This document shows positions 16,901 to 25,900 of a stretch of DNA of 29,887 nt, piece after piece. The stretch lies in contig JAKSCF010000551.1 of the NCBI GenBank assembly GCA_022360735.1, positions 1-29,887 on the forward strand, given 5' to 3'. This stretch comes from Clostridia bacterium (GTDB taxonomy: Bacteria; Bacillota_A; Clostridia; Peptostreptococcales; JAAYPU01). The notes under the pieces are model-generated. The model had not been told where the DNA came from. It worked only from the letters and a program-made list of their open reading frames with translations, and made no database searches. Made by a program: the position numbers and the translations under genes. Numbering within the stretch: the stretch's first letter is position 1; every line of letters starts with the position of its first letter.

Positions 16901-17848
16901 ATGAGAAATCAGACACAATCAATTAAAGTATTTACAGCAAGCTCAAACAAAGCTTTGGCTCAAGAAATTGTTGCATGCATGGGAAAAGAGCTGGGCGACT
17001 CAAATGTTAGTACTTTTAGCGATGGAGAAATATCCGTTGATATCAATGAAACCGTTAGGGGGGCGGATGTTTACATTGTTCAATCCACCTGTGATCCTGT
17101 TAATCATCACCTTATGGAGCTTTTGATTATGATTGATGCTATGAAAAGAGCTTCGGCAGGTAGAATAACGGCAGTAGTACCTTATTATGGCTATGCAAGA
17201 CAAGATCGAAAAACCAAAGCCAGAGACCCAATTACCGCAAAGCTTGTAGCCAATCTCATGACCAGTGCAGGCGCAGACCGGGTATTATCTATGGACTTAC
17301 ATGCATCACAGATTCAAGGATATTTTGATATTCCTGTAGATCATTTGAGAGGTGTGCCCATTTTAGCTAGGTACTTTATGGAACTTAATATAGAGGATGT
17401 TGTCGTCGTATCTCCTGACATCGGAAGTGTTACCAGAGCCAGAAATTTTGCCAATTATCTTGACGCGCCTATTGCCATTGTTGATAAAAGAAGACCAAAA
17501 GCTAATGTAGCAGAAATCATGAATATTATTGGTGATATTGAAAATAAAAATGTCATCCTAGTAGATGACATGATTGATACGGCGGGAACCATAACCAATG
17601 GGGCTAATTCATTAAAAGAACTAGGTGCCAAAAAAGTATATGCGTGCGCAACGCATCCGGTCATCTCCGGACCGGCAATGACCCGTATTAAAGAATCCGT
17701 TATAGATGAATTGGTTGTATTAAATACCATTCCAATCCCAGAAGAAAAAAAATTGGATAAAATAAAAATACTTTCAGTGGCGCCTATTTTTGCAGAAGCC
17801 ATAACTAGGATTTATACCAATGATTCTGTAAGCATGTTATTCGATTAA
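16901..17848 (+). CDS. prs: Ribose-phosphate pyrophosphokinase (PRPP synthetase)
   Basis: Transfers pyrophosphate from ATP to ribose-5-phosphate to give PRPP for purines, pyrimidines, histidine, tryptophan and NAD. 315 aa, the standard class I length. Signatures: [16 protein letters not shown] near the start, the ATP-loop region [17 protein letters not shown], and the PRPP-binding loop [15 protein letters not shown]. The start is the ATG at 16901 with GGGAG upstream; an earlier in-frame ATG inside glmU is not used by the family. Its product is the effector of PurR encoded 2 kb upstream. A terminator follows. Confidence 0.96.
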   Translation: MRNQTQSIKVFTASSNKALAQEIVACMGKELGDSNVSTFSDGEISVDINETVRGADVYIVQSTCDPVNHHLMELLIMIDAMKRASAGRITAVVPYYGYARQDRKTKARDPITAKLVANLMTSAGADRVLSMDLHASQIQGYFDIPVDHLRGVPILARYFMELNIEDVVVVSPDIGSVTRARNFANYLDAPIAIVDKRRPKANVAEIMNIIGDIENKNVILVDDMIDTAGTITNGANSLKELGAKKVYACATHPVISGPAMTRIKESVIDELVVLNTIPIPEEKKLDKIKILSVAPIFAEAITRIYTNDSVSMLFD

Positions 17849-17866
17849 AACCTATCAAAAGCATGA

Positions 17867-17901
17867 CGTCCCGAATAAAATATTATTCGGGCGTTATTTT
17901 T
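17867..17901 (+). terminator. Terminator between prs and pth
   Basis: CCCGAATAA (17870-17878) pairs perfectly with TTATTCGGG (17883-17891) around AATA. The stem can extend through ACG/CGT with one bulged T, and is followed by TATTTTT. It ends glmU-prs; it may be leaky, because pth begins 22 bases later with no obvious promoter of its own. Confidence 0.75.
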
Positions 17902-17923
17902 AGGGAAAATGGAGAGTGAAAAA

Positions 17924-18478
17924 ATGTATATTATTGTTGGGTTAGGAAACCCGGGAAAGCAATATGATCATACAAGACATAATATAGGATTTATTACAGT
18001 TGATTATCTTGCCGGTGAACATCATATAAAAATAAATAAAATAAAACACAAAGCCATAGTTGGAGAAGGGCTTATTAAAGGCGAAAAAGTATTGTTAGTA
18101 AAACCTCAAACCTTTATGAACCTCAGCGGTCAAAGTGTAAGAGAAATCATCAACTATTACAAAATAGAACCTGACAAGCTGATCGTTATATACGATGATG
18201 TAGATCTTGAAACAGGAAAAATTAGAATACGAAAAAAAGGGAGTGCAGGAACACATAATGGTATGCGTTCCATTATTTATGACATTCAATCTGACCTTTT
18301 TCCTAGAATTCGTATTGGTGTTGGACGAGATGATAGGATAGAATTAAGCAGCTATGTACTGTCCAAATTTAAAAAAGAAGAAATAGACATCATCGAAAAA
18401 GCGGTTATTGACTCAGCTAAGGCGGTAGAAGCGTTAATAGAACACGGTATAGATAATGCCATGAATGAATATAATTAA
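17924..18478 (+). CDS. pth: Peptidyl-tRNA hydrolase
   Basis: Releases tRNA from peptidyl-tRNAs that drop off the ribosome. 184 aa, typical. It starts MYIIVGLGNPGKQYDHTRHN, with the conserved substrate-binding Asn9 and catalytic His19. LVKPQTFMNLSGQSV, IYDDVDLETGKIRIR (conserved Asp) and GTHNGMRS follow. The ATG at 17924 is chosen over the one at 17909 because GGAG lies 9 bases before it and family proteins start there. Next is mfd after 67 bases. Confidence 0.95.
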   Translation: MYIIVGLGNPGKQYDHTRHNIGFITVDYLAGEHHIKINKIKHKAIVGEGLIKGEKVLLVKPQTFMNLSGQSVREIINYYKIEPDKLIVIYDDVDLETGKIRIRKKGSAGTHNGMRSIIYDIQSDLFPRIRIGVGRDDRIELSSYVLSKFKKEEIDIIEKAVIDSAKAVEALIEHGIDNAMNEYN

Positions 18479-18545
18479 ACATAAATGATAGATGCAATAA
18501 GATATTGGGTATGCCTTTATCTCAAACATCTAGCAAGGTGGTAAA

Positions 18546-21500
18546 ATGATTAGCAGACTCTTTGTGAATCAAACTCAAAATACAGGATTTTCAGAAGCAT
18601 TTTTGCCATACAAAAAAATACAAGCAGGGGTTGTCAATGTAGTTGGATTATCGGAAAGTCGCGGTGCACATGGCGTTGCACAGATATTTAATAACTACAA
18701 TAAGCAATGTCTGGTTATTACAGCGTCTGAAAAACGAGCGAAACGGTTAAGTGAAGATATCCGTTTTTTTGTTGATAATAAAGTACATTATATACCGGCC
18801 CAAGAACCGGTGTTTTTTAAATACGATGCAAAAAGTCATAATATACTGGAAGAAAAATTAAATGCATTAATTCACATCATTAATGACGACCATTGTATAG
18901 TGGTATGTTCCATAGAAGGCATATTAAAAAAGTTAGCACCTAAAAAGCATTTTCTTGAAAATATATTAGAAATCAATATAGGGGATGAAATTGAAATAGA
19001 AGTTCTCTTACATAAAATGGTCTTGTTAGGTTATGAAAGAGCTCGTCAGGTGGAAGCTAAAGGCCAATACAGCTTAAGAGGCGGCATTATGGACATCTTT
19101 CCCATGGATACGGAAAATCCCTTTAGGATAGAGTTTTTTGATACAGAAGTGGATTCCATTAGAACCTTTGACTTATCTACTCAACGGTCTATACAAAACA
19201 TTCGTACCCTCACAATATATCCGGCGCAACAATTGATAGCAGACAATCAACGTTTTAAAAAGGCCCAAGAAGCCATTGACCAATCATATACCAACCAGAT
19301 TTTAAAACTATCCGGTGAAAATAAAACCCGGTTGAGCCAAAAAAAAGAACAATTACTGGAGTTCATAAAAACAAGAACCAATATGCAAATATTAGAAAAC
19401 TATATTCAATATTTTTATGATGATCCTACCAACTTAAAAGAATATATGAATGACGATGCGGTACTCATTTTCGATGACCCGGACAGAATTCAAGATAGAA
19501 TCAAGAGCATGCATAAAGAAGTCAGCGACGATTTCAAATATCTGTTGGAAAAAGGAGAAGCCGTACCAAAAGACTTTGAAATCATCCCAAATATTAACGA
19601 TTATAATGCTCTTTATGAAAATAGATTAGCAATCGTATGGACACCCTTTATAAAAACGACTCAAGATACCAACTATATAGCAACCATCAATATTCCTTCA
19701 AAACCAGTATCCACATACCAAGGTAAAATGGAATATTTTAAAGAAGAAATAGAGAATTTTGTAAATCGAGGATACAAAATATTCATTGTGTGCTCTACCG
19801 TAGAACGTAGCAAAAATATTAAAGACTTCTTAGAAAGAAATGGTCTGAACTGTATCCTATACAACCCCTCAATCCAATCCATTAGCCATGGCCAGATTAT
19901 GATAGGGGAAGGGACATTGAGCGCAGGCTTTGAATATATAGAAGATAAAATTGTATTGATTTCCGATACAGATATTTTTGCCAATGCAAAGATTAAAAAA
20001 AATAGAAAGACTCAAAAAAATAAAAAAGCCATAAAAAGTTTTACAGATTTAAAACTAGGAGACTATGTGGTTCATGAAAATCATGGCATCGGAAAATATT
20101 TGGGTGTAGAACAGCTGAATATTCAAAGTGTCAAAAAAGATTACCTTAAGATTAAATATGGTGGAGAAGACATGCTGTATGTGCCTGTAGAGCAAATGGA
20201 TTTGGTTCAAAAATTTATTGGCGCTGACAGTGGCAACCCCAAGATTAATAAACTCAGCAGTGGTGAATGGAAAAAGACAAAAAGCAGAGTCAAAGGCGCC
20301 ATTGAAGATATGGCTAAAGAACTTCTAAAAATGAATGCCGTCAGGCAATCTTTAAAGGGCTTTGGATTTTCAGAAGATACTCAATGGCAAAGTGAATTTG
20401 AAGATGCATTTCCATACGAAGAGACTCAAGATCAACTCAAATGTGCTGAAGAGATAAAAAAGGATATGCAAAGACCAATGCCTATGGATCGTTTGCTTTG
20501 CGGTGACGTAGGATATGGAAAAACAGAGGTGGCGGCAAGAGCCATTTTCAAATGTACGGTGGACAGCAAGCAGGCAGCTGTGCTGGTACCGACGACCATA
20601 TTAGCAAACCAACACTACAATACCTTTTTAGATAGATTTAAAAACTTTCCTATTACTATTGAAATGATCAGTCGATTTCGTACCGAAAAAGAGCAAAAGG
20701 AAATTATTAAAAAAGTAAAGGCAGGCAACATAGATATATTAGTCGGCACCCATAGACTTTTCTCAAAGGATATATCGTTTAAAGATTTAGGGCTTTTAAT
20801 CGTCGACGAAGAACAAAAATTTGGTGTTCAACACAAAGAAGCCATTAAAATGATCAAAAATTATGTAGATGTATTAACTTTATCAGCTACCCCTATACCC
20901 AGAACACTGCATATGTCTTTAGTGGGTCTAAGAGACATGAGCACTATTGAAGAACCGCCTGAAGAACGTTTTCCGGTACAAACCTTTGTTCTGGAGTATG
21001 AAGAAGACATGATAAAAGATGTTATCCTTAGAGAAGTTGAACGGGATGGGCAGGTATATTTCTTATTTAACAGAGTAAAAGGCATTAGAAGAATTTCTGC
21101 AAAGCTTCAAGAACTATTACCCGATGTCAACATAGCTGTTGCCCACGGGCAAATGAATGAAAAGGAACTTGAGAACATTATGATATCCTTTATGGATAAG
21201 CAATATGACGTATTAGTGTGTACAACCATTATTGAATCCGGCATTGATATTCCCAATGCGAATACCATTATCATTTATGATGCAGATAAATTTGGATTAT
21301 CCCAGTTATACCAACTGAGAGGAAGAGTAGGAAGATCTAATAGAATGGCTTATGCCTATTTTTGTTACCAAAAAGATAAAGTATTAACAGAGCAGTCTGA
21401 AAAGAAACTGAAGGCCATTAAGGAGTTCACTGAATTCGGATCAGGCTTTAAAATTGCTATGAGAGACTTAGAAATACGAGGAGCGGGAAATCTATTAGGA

Positions 21501-22067
21501 ACAGAGCAGCATGGTCATATGATGATGATTGGTTATGAGCTGTACTGCAAGCTGTTAGAAAGTACCATTAAAGAGCTTCAAGGAGAAACCGTCAGTGAAT
21601 ACCATGGGGAAGTAGCTATAGAAATTGAAACCAATGCATATATACCGAAGCATTACATTGAGGATGAGACCATTAAGATTGAGATATACAAAAAAATAGC
21701 TTATATCAGTTCACAAAAAGAAAAAGAAGAAATGGAAGATGAACTCATTGATCGATTTGGCGATGTTCCTAAAGAAGTGTACAATCTAATGGAAATTGCA
21801 TGGGTTAAAGCCTTAGCTGAAAAATCCGGAATATCTAAAATAAGTGAAGCCAAAGGGCATCTTGTTTTTGAATTTTACGAAAAAAATATTTTAAATCCTT
21901 ATCTAATTAATGGACTGTCTATGGAATATGGTGTAAAAGTTTCTATTCATGCCGGTGTTAAACCCCTTGTTAAATATAGCTATAAGAAATATGGTGACAA
22001 ATTACAAGAGTTAATTCGTTTTTTAGAAAAATTACACCAATTATCCAATAAACAACAGGATAATTAA
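18546..22067 (+). CDS. mfd: Transcription-repair coupling factor Mfd
   Basis: DNA translocase that removes RNA polymerase stalled at lesions and recruits the UvrA excision system. 1173 aa, full length. The N-terminal UvrB-like region (SLRGGIMDIFPM) is followed by the RNA-polymerase-interacting CarD-like domain (about 504-570, GDYVVHENHGIGKYLGVEQL). The RecG-like motor has Walker A GDVGYGKTE (about 653) and DEEQ box VDEEQKFGVQ (754-757). TLSATPIPRTLHMSLVGLRD and QLRGRVGRSNRMAYAY (motif VI) follow, then the C-terminal TRCF domain. AAGGTGG lies 3 bases before the ATG. Confidence 0.97.
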   Translation: MISRLFVNQTQNTGFSEAFLPYKKIQAGVVNVVGLSESRGAHGVAQIFNNYNKQCLVITASEKRAKRLSEDIRFFVDNKVHYIPAQEPVFFKYDAKSHNILEEKLNALIHIINDDHCIVVCSIEGILKKLAPKKHFLENILEINIGDEIEIEVLLHKMVLLGYERARQVEAKGQYSLRGGIMDIFPMDTENPFRIEFFDTEVDSIRTFDLSTQRSIQNIRTLTIYPAQQLIADNQRFKKAQEAIDQSYTNQILKLSGENKTRLSQKKEQLLEFIKTRTNMQILENYIQYFYDDPTNLKEYMNDDAVLIFDDPDRIQDRIKSMHKEVSDDFKYLLEKGEAVPKDFEIIPNINDYNALYENRLAIVWTPFIKTTQDTNYIATINIPSKPVSTYQGKMEYFKEEIENFVNRGYKIFIVCSTVERSKNIKDFLERNGLNCILYNPSIQSISHGQIMIGEGTLSAGFEYIEDKIVLISDTDIFANAKIKKNRKTQKNKKAIKSFTDLKLGDYVVHENHGIGKYLGVEQLNIQSVKKDYLKIKYGGEDMLYVPVEQMDLVQKFIGADSGNPKINKLSSGEWKKTKSRVKGAIEDMAKELLKMNAVRQSLKGFGFSEDTQWQSEFEDAFPYEETQDQLKCAEEIKKDMQRPMPMDRLLCGDVGYGKTEVAARAIFKCTVDSKQAAVLVPTTILANQHYNTFLDRFKNFPITIEMISRFRTEKEQKEIIKKVKAGNIDILVGTHRLFSKDISFKDLGLLIVDEEQKFGVQHKEAIKMIKNYVDVLTLSATPIPRTLHMSLVGLRDMSTIEEPPEERFPVQTFVLEYEEDMIKDVILREVERDGQVYFLFNRVKGIRRISAKLQELLPDVNIAVAHGQMNEKELENIMISFMDKQYDVLVCTTIIESGIDIPNANTIIIYDADKFGLSQLYQLRGRVGRSNRMAYAYFCYQKDKVLTEQSEKKLKAIKEFTEFGSGFKIAMRDLEIRGAGNLLGTEQHGHMMMIGYELYCKLLESTIKELQGETVSEYHGEVAIEIETNAYIPKHYIEDETIKIEIYKKIAYISSQKEKEEMEDELIDRFGDVPKEVYNLMEIAWVKALAEKSGISKISEAKGHLVFEFYEKNILNPYLINGLSMEYGVKVSIHAGVKPLVKYSYKKYGDKLQELIRFLEKLHQLSNKQQDN

Positions 22068-22128
22068 CTTTATCAATGGTATAAAATAATATATAATAGA
22101 ATAAGTGTGCAAATGAGAGGAGAAAAAC

Positions 22129-23025
22129 ATGCAAAAGAAAATATGGATATTAATGCTGGTATTGATACTAGCTTTAGTCAGTATAATAGGATGTTCCAAA
22201 CCCGAAGAAGAAACCATTGTAGCCGAGATCAATGATAGAGTAGTCACGTTATCGGACTTTAACCAATATTATGTTATCTACTCCAGTGCCGCAGCAGGGC
22301 AGGCAGGAGATGATGAAGCATTAAAGAAACAAGTGCTAACAGCCATGGTGGATATGGAGGCTATCAAAGAATACTTAAAAGATGAAAACATTGAAGAAGA
22401 TGAAAAGGTCGATGAAAGCTACAATCAATATTTAGATTTTATTGAGGAAAATGAACAATCTAAAAAATTTATAGAAGATAATAATATCTCTGACGAGTTT
22501 ATTAAAAATATGTTTTTAAGTCAATTATATGAAGAAAAATTTGTAGAAGAGATAAGAGAAAATATTGATGTAGAAGCAGAAATAACCGCATATTATGAAG
22601 AGAATAAAGAAGCACAATTTACAATGGAACAAGTCAGAGCAAGCCATGTATTGCTGAAGACAGAAGAAGAAGCAAAAACCATCAAAAACAGAGCCGACAA
22701 TGGAGAAGATTTTGCAACTCTGGCAATAGAAAATTCAATTGGTCCTTCAAAAGATCAAGGTGGAGATCTTGGATATTTTGGAAGAGGCCGAATGGTACAA
22801 CCTTTCGAAGAAGCAGTATTTCAGATGGAAGTTGGAGAGATTAGTGATATTGTTCAAACCGAACATGGCTATCACGTTATAAAATTAACCGACAAAAGAT
22901 CCGAAATACCTTTAGAAGAGGCTTATACGTACATTGAGTCCATGGTCATTTCTGAAGAATACGGTAATAAGATTGAAGAAATCAAAGCAGGTATGGATAT
23001 TAAAGAATATGAGGATAAACTGTAG
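22129..23025 (+). CDS. PrsA-like parvulin peptidyl-prolyl isomerase lipoprotein
   Basis: Extracytoplasmic foldase of 298 aa that helps exported proteins fold after SecA/SecY passage. The signal peptide (MQKK, then a hydrophobic run) ends in a lipobox IIGC with Cys22 as the lipid-anchored residue. A helical chaperone region (about 30-160) precedes a parvulin domain (about 165-258: RASHVLLKTEEEAKTI, GGDLGYFGRGRMVQPFEEAV, HGYHVIKLTDKR). GAGGAG lies 6 bases before the ATG. The place behind mfd is usual in Clostridia, where spoVT often comes next; here the structured RNA region follows instead. Could be named prsA or surA-like; the exact substrates are unknown. Confidence 0.92.
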   Translation: MQKKIWILMLVLILALVSIIGCSKPEEETIVAEINDRVVTLSDFNQYYVIYSSAAAGQAGDDEALKKQVLTAMVDMEAIKEYLKDENIEEDEKVDESYNQYLDFIEENEQSKKFIEDNNISDEFIKNMFLSQLYEEKFVEEIRENIDVEAEITAYYEENKEAQFTMEQVRASHVLLKTEEEAKTIKNRADNGEDFATLAIENSIGPSKDQGGDLGYFGRGRMVQPFEEAVFQMEVGEISDIVQTEHGYHVIKLTDKRSEIPLEEAYTYIESMVISEEYGNKIEEIKAGMDIKEYEDKL

Positions 23026-23124
23026 GAACGTATAGCATGCGCCCATAGGTTTGTAGACAAATTGAATGCAGGTGTATATATATTTGTTTCTTGTGTTAAT
23101 TTGGTAAGAAAATTTAGGTGGCAG

Positions 23125-23300
23125 ATAAACTATAAAAGTCGTAAACAAACAGGACGCTGAAGCCCTAGCCGTAATCTTTGATTACGTAACAGGTCTCATG
23201 CGTAAACTCTCCAATCTACGATTGGTAAAGAGTTTTTCCGCCTGTTAGCAGGTATAAGCCATGGACGGCGGTTACCTGCGGTTAGATTTTTATAGTTTAT
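23125..23300 (+). ncRNA. Structured non-coding RNA, possibly raiA-motif class
   Basis: A 176-nt element closed by a perfect 13-bp stem (ATAAACTATAAAA 23125-23137 with TTTTATAGTTTAT 23288-23300). Inside are CGTAATC-TTT-GATTACG (23170-23186) and a two-step hairpin AAACTCT / CCAAT ... ATTGG / AGAGTTT (23204-23235). There is also an interleaved pair CCGCC/GGCGG (23238-23242, 23267-23271) and GCAGGTA/TACCTGC (23248-23254, 23273-23279), which together make an H-type pseudoknot. ACGC (23154-23157) can pair with GCGT (23200-23203). It is more GC-rich than its flanks, and both frames around it lack a credible gene. Size, pseudoknot and clostridial host suggest the raiA motif, but that name is from general resemblance, not alignment. 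The plus strand is assumed. A weak promoter (TTGTAG 23051, TATATA 23075) lies upstream. Confidence 0.65.
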
Positions 23301-23383
23301 ATGGCATCAAATTTTCTCCAAATTAATGCCAAAACTAATATTTATATGCCTGTATTCAATTTCAACAAACTTAGCTTCAACAT

Positions 23384-23422
23384 TAGTTGGCATCTTGTAG
23401 AAGAAATACAAGATGCCAACTA
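23384..23422. terminator. Long perfect hairpin between convergent units
   Basis: A 16-bp perfect stem (left arm TAGTTGGCATCTTGTA 23384-23399, right arm 23407-23422) around GAAGAAA. It begins 8 bases past the stop of the minus-strand FAD oxidoreductase gene and faces the structured RNA from the other side. It most likely stops transcription from both sides, but neither strand has the usual T-tract, so a processing or protective 3' hairpin is also possible. Confidence 0.5.
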
Positions 23423-23430
23423 CAATTATA

Positions 23431-24711
23431 TTAGATTATCTTTTCATTGTATATATTTTTCAAATCAAATCTATTCACTCTTTTTTCAATTTCATCCGGA
23501 TCAATAGAATATAAATTTTTTACCTTCATTCTTTCAAAATATTCAGCCCCGGCAAATGTATAACGTGTCATTAAACCTGATTTGTCATGGATGTTTTCAT
23601 TTGCATAGGCAATGAGATCACCTACAGCTAATTGAATTGGTAAGTTAAGCTGACGAATACCTTTTAAATATCTAACACTATTATGTCCCGCTAACGACCC
23701 AGTTATAATGGCTTCTGTGTGTCCTACGAACAAGCCGGATTTTTCACCTGCACAGAATAAATTGTTGACGCCTCTGATTCTCATAAAATCATCTCTGGGT
23801 GCTATAGAAAGATAGCGTATTGAATTTCCCTTTCCGCCGGAATAAGGATCTATATATTTAGCATATTCTAAGCCTTCAACTTCTCTCAATTTATCTAATG
23901 GAAAAAATGGTGTCATTAGCTTAGCATGCCCTGTATCTAAAAGAATAATATTCTCAGCATAAGCTTTAAGTGCATACTGCTGACACACCTTAATATCCAA
24001 TTTTCCTTCATTAACATCTTCTTTTTTCAGTGGAAGAATGGCAACACCTTTTTCATTTAGCTCTTGAACGATTGTATCACTTAAAGAACCTTTTTCAAGC
24101 TTACATGAGCCGCTAAATGCACCGTAGGAACCATCTTTTCTTTGACCCATTATATCATCAATCCCACATTTTCTGCTTACACTAATCCTTGGTCCAAATG
24201 ACGGACACCTTAAAATACACATACAGCAGCCTTTACCATATTCTAAGCAGTTTCCCATAGGACCTGTTGAGCCTGTGCATTCTACAAAAGCATCTCCGTT
24301 TACTTTAGTATCGTCTGATAGTATAACACTGCTAATAGAATTACCTTCTTTTTCTACATCAACCACTCTTGCTAATGTTACGATATTAATTCCCATTTCT
24401 TTAAGGTATTTCTTAACATATGCTTCTATTTTAGAAACATCATACAAACTGGCATGCTTATGGCCGGGAAAATCGATGTTGATATGTCTGGATAGTTTAT
24501 CTGTTATTTGAAATAAATCTCCGGCACCCAGCTGGATATTTTCCTCTGCTGCAGTAAATCTTCCGTTGTTTCTCATTATGCCGCCAACATTGCCTAAACC
24601 CAATATCATATCTGTTCTTTCTAATAGGGTGACTTCAGCACCGGCTTTTTTTGCAGTAACAGCTGCTGCACATCCTGCCCATCCTGCACCAATAATTACA
24701 ACCTTATACAT
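23431..24711 (-). CDS. FAD-dependent oxidoreductase with Cys-rich motif (GidA/TrmFO-like fold)
   Basis: Flavoprotein of 426 aa of unknown substrate. The N-terminal Rossmann FAD motif is IIGAGWAGCAAA (6-17) with the acidic end LLER (29-32). A C-terminal FAD segment GVNNLFCAGEKSGLFVGHTE is like the one in TrmFO/MnmG. In the middle, EYGKGCCMCILRCPSFGPR carries Cys162, 163, 165 and 169 after Cys145 and Cys155; these could bind a metal or Fe-S cluster or form a redox-active disulphide. TrmFO itself is unlikely: the protein has its own redox partner gene upstream and the central region differs. The ATG overlaps the end of the electron-transfer gene by 8 bases, so the two are translationally coupled. 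Confidence 0.82.
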   Translation of the reverse strand: MYKVVIIGAGWAGCAAAVTAKKAGAEVTLLERTDMILGLGNVGGIMRNNGRFTAAEENIQLGAGDLFQITDKLSRHINIDFPGHKHASLYDVSKIEAYVKKYLKEMGINIVTLARVVDVEKEGNSISSVILSDDTKVNGDAFVECTGSTGPMGNCLEYGKGCCMCILRCPSFGPRISVSRKCGIDDIMGQRKDGSYGAFSGSCKLEKGSLSDTIVQELNEKGVAILPLKKEDVNEGKLDIKVCQQYALKAYAENIILLDTGHAKLMTPFFPLDKLREVEGLEYAKYIDPYSGGKGNSIRYLSIAPRDDFMRIRGVNNLFCAGEKSGLFVGHTEAIITGSLAGHNSVRYLKGIRQLNLPIQLAVGDLIAYANENIHDKSGLMTRYTFAGAEYFERMKVKNLYSIDPDEIEKRVNRFDLKNIYNEKII

Positions 24712-25672
24712 GTATTGGCCTCCTTTTTACAACTTCTTTTCCTTTCATTTGACATTTACACATTTTAATGACTTTACCGTTTTCTGTCATATATGAGCAA
24801 GCACCACAGATTCCCTCACCGCAGCACATATTAAAATTATTAATAACTGCATAATCTTTTTTGTAGTTAATAGATTTAAATAATTCATCAAAAATAGTAA
24901 TATATTTGTCTGAAGTAAATATTACAATTGCATCATAATCCTTTTTATTAACCATTGACTTTATAAGATCAAGATCTTGAGAGTCTTTAAAATTCATATA
25001 GTGAACATTTGCCTTAGTATCATTTAAATATGGTTCTATAAAATTACATTCCAGCCTGTTTATATCAGCAACAAAATCAATACTACTTTTAGAATTATAA
25101 TATTTGACAAGTTTTATTGCCGGTGCCACACCCATACTCCTGCTCAATACCAGCATATTACCTTCCTCAGCATTTTCTATATGCTTTAGCCCTAATATAC
25201 CATTTCGATACGGCCCTCTTAATTTTAATTTTGTTTTAGCCTCCAATAGTCGCTTGGTTTTTGCTGAAATTACTTTGACTGCAATATGAATCTGATCCTT
25301 TATAGTATCAACATACATGATAGACATGGGTACATTATACATTTCAATATCTTCGGAATGACGTATAAATACATATGTTCCAGGATATTTAAACCTCTGT
25401 GATAAATATTTATTCGTTTGTAAAACCAATACCATCACTTGATCTCCATACATTTTCTTGCTGACAATCTCCACATCAATATCCAGTCTTGGGTTTTTAG
25501 CTGATTTGTTATTCCACATAAACTCATTATATATACAAACACCCACCCATTTACAATCGCAATACCCCAAACCTTGTAGTCTAGTGCAGGTCATACAATC
25601 GTTTGTTTCTGATAAGTAGCATGGACAATTTTCACTTCCTGCATCTATACATTCAAAAAAAGATCCACTCAA
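24704..25672 (-). CDS. PyrK-like electron-transfer flavoprotein with N-terminal Cys cluster
   Basis: 322-aa protein of the ferredoxin-NADP reductase/PyrK type. The first 46 residues hold eight cysteines (8, 16, 18, 26, 29, 38, 40, 46; CPC, CMTC, CDC), a likely extra Fe-S or metal site. A flavin-binding barrel (about 55-150) follows; the usual RPxS FAD motif reads VPMS. The NAD-site SRSMGVAPA is next, then a PyrK-type [2Fe-2S] motif, C284-x4-C289-x2-C292-x12-C305. The start is TTG at 25672: AAGGAGG lies 8 bases upstream, while the longer ATG-initiated frame (from 25819) would translate a poly-A tract and non-conserved sequence. It probably passes electrons between NAD(P)H and the adjacent FAD oxidoreductase. 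The pathway is unknown, and there are no pyr genes here. Confidence 0.82.
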   Translation of the reverse strand: MSGSFFECIDAGSENCPCYLSETNDCMTCTRLQGLGYCDCKWVGVCIYNEFMWNNKSAKNPRLDIDVEIVSKKMYGDQVMVLVLQTNKYLSQRFKYPGTYVFIRHSEDIEMYNVPMSIMYVDTIKDQIHIAVKVISAKTKRLLEAKTKLKLRGPYRNGILGLKHIENAEEGNMLVLSRSMGVAPAIKLVKYYNSKSSIDFVADINRLECNFIEPYLNDTKANVHYMNFKDSQDLDLIKSMVNKKDYDAIVIFTSDKYITIFDELFKSINYKKDYAVINNFNMCCGEGICGACSYMTENGKVIKMCKCQMKGKEVVKRRPIHV

Positions 25673-25690
25673 AACGTTCCCTCCTTGATC

Positions 25691-25706
25691 TTTTTTTTTT
25701 TTTTTT
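25691..25706. repeat. 16-base T/A homopolymer upstream of the PyrK-like gene
   Basis: Sixteen consecutive T (plus strand), A16 on the coding strand, end 5 bases before the AAGGAGG ribosome site of the PyrK-like gene. A second run of eight T lies at 25721-25728. Such a tract may change length by slippage and alter expression. The rest of the 228-bp divergent region 25673-25900 must carry promoters for both flanking units, but none is clear; the best guess for the M23 gene is TTGAAG (25836) with TATAGT (25857) at a short 15-base spacing. Confidence 0.6.
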
Positions 25707-25900
25707 ATAGTATTAGGGTATTTTTTTTCTTGGAAATATGTTACTATTAATATGGCAACTTTTTGTTTATATGAAATCTTCCTTTGGGAATCATAAGTGG
25801 GTAACTGAAAAAAAAACAATTACTGCTCTTAACTTTTGAAGGTTGATTTTTTTAGTTATAGTAAATTACAACTACAAGTAGATAACTTAGGAGGTCTTTA

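Noticed and set aside
23301..23507. 68-aa plus-strand reading frame next to the structured RNA
   Set aside because: It runs through the 16-bp hairpin and into the opposite strand of the FAD oxidoreductase, has no Shine-Dalgarno sequence and no recognisable composition.
25673..25819. Longer PyrK-like protein starting at 25819
   Set aside because: The extra 49 residues are encoded by AT-rich sequence including the A16 tract, and the AAGGAGG lies downstream of that start. TTG at 25672 fits the family and the ribosome site.
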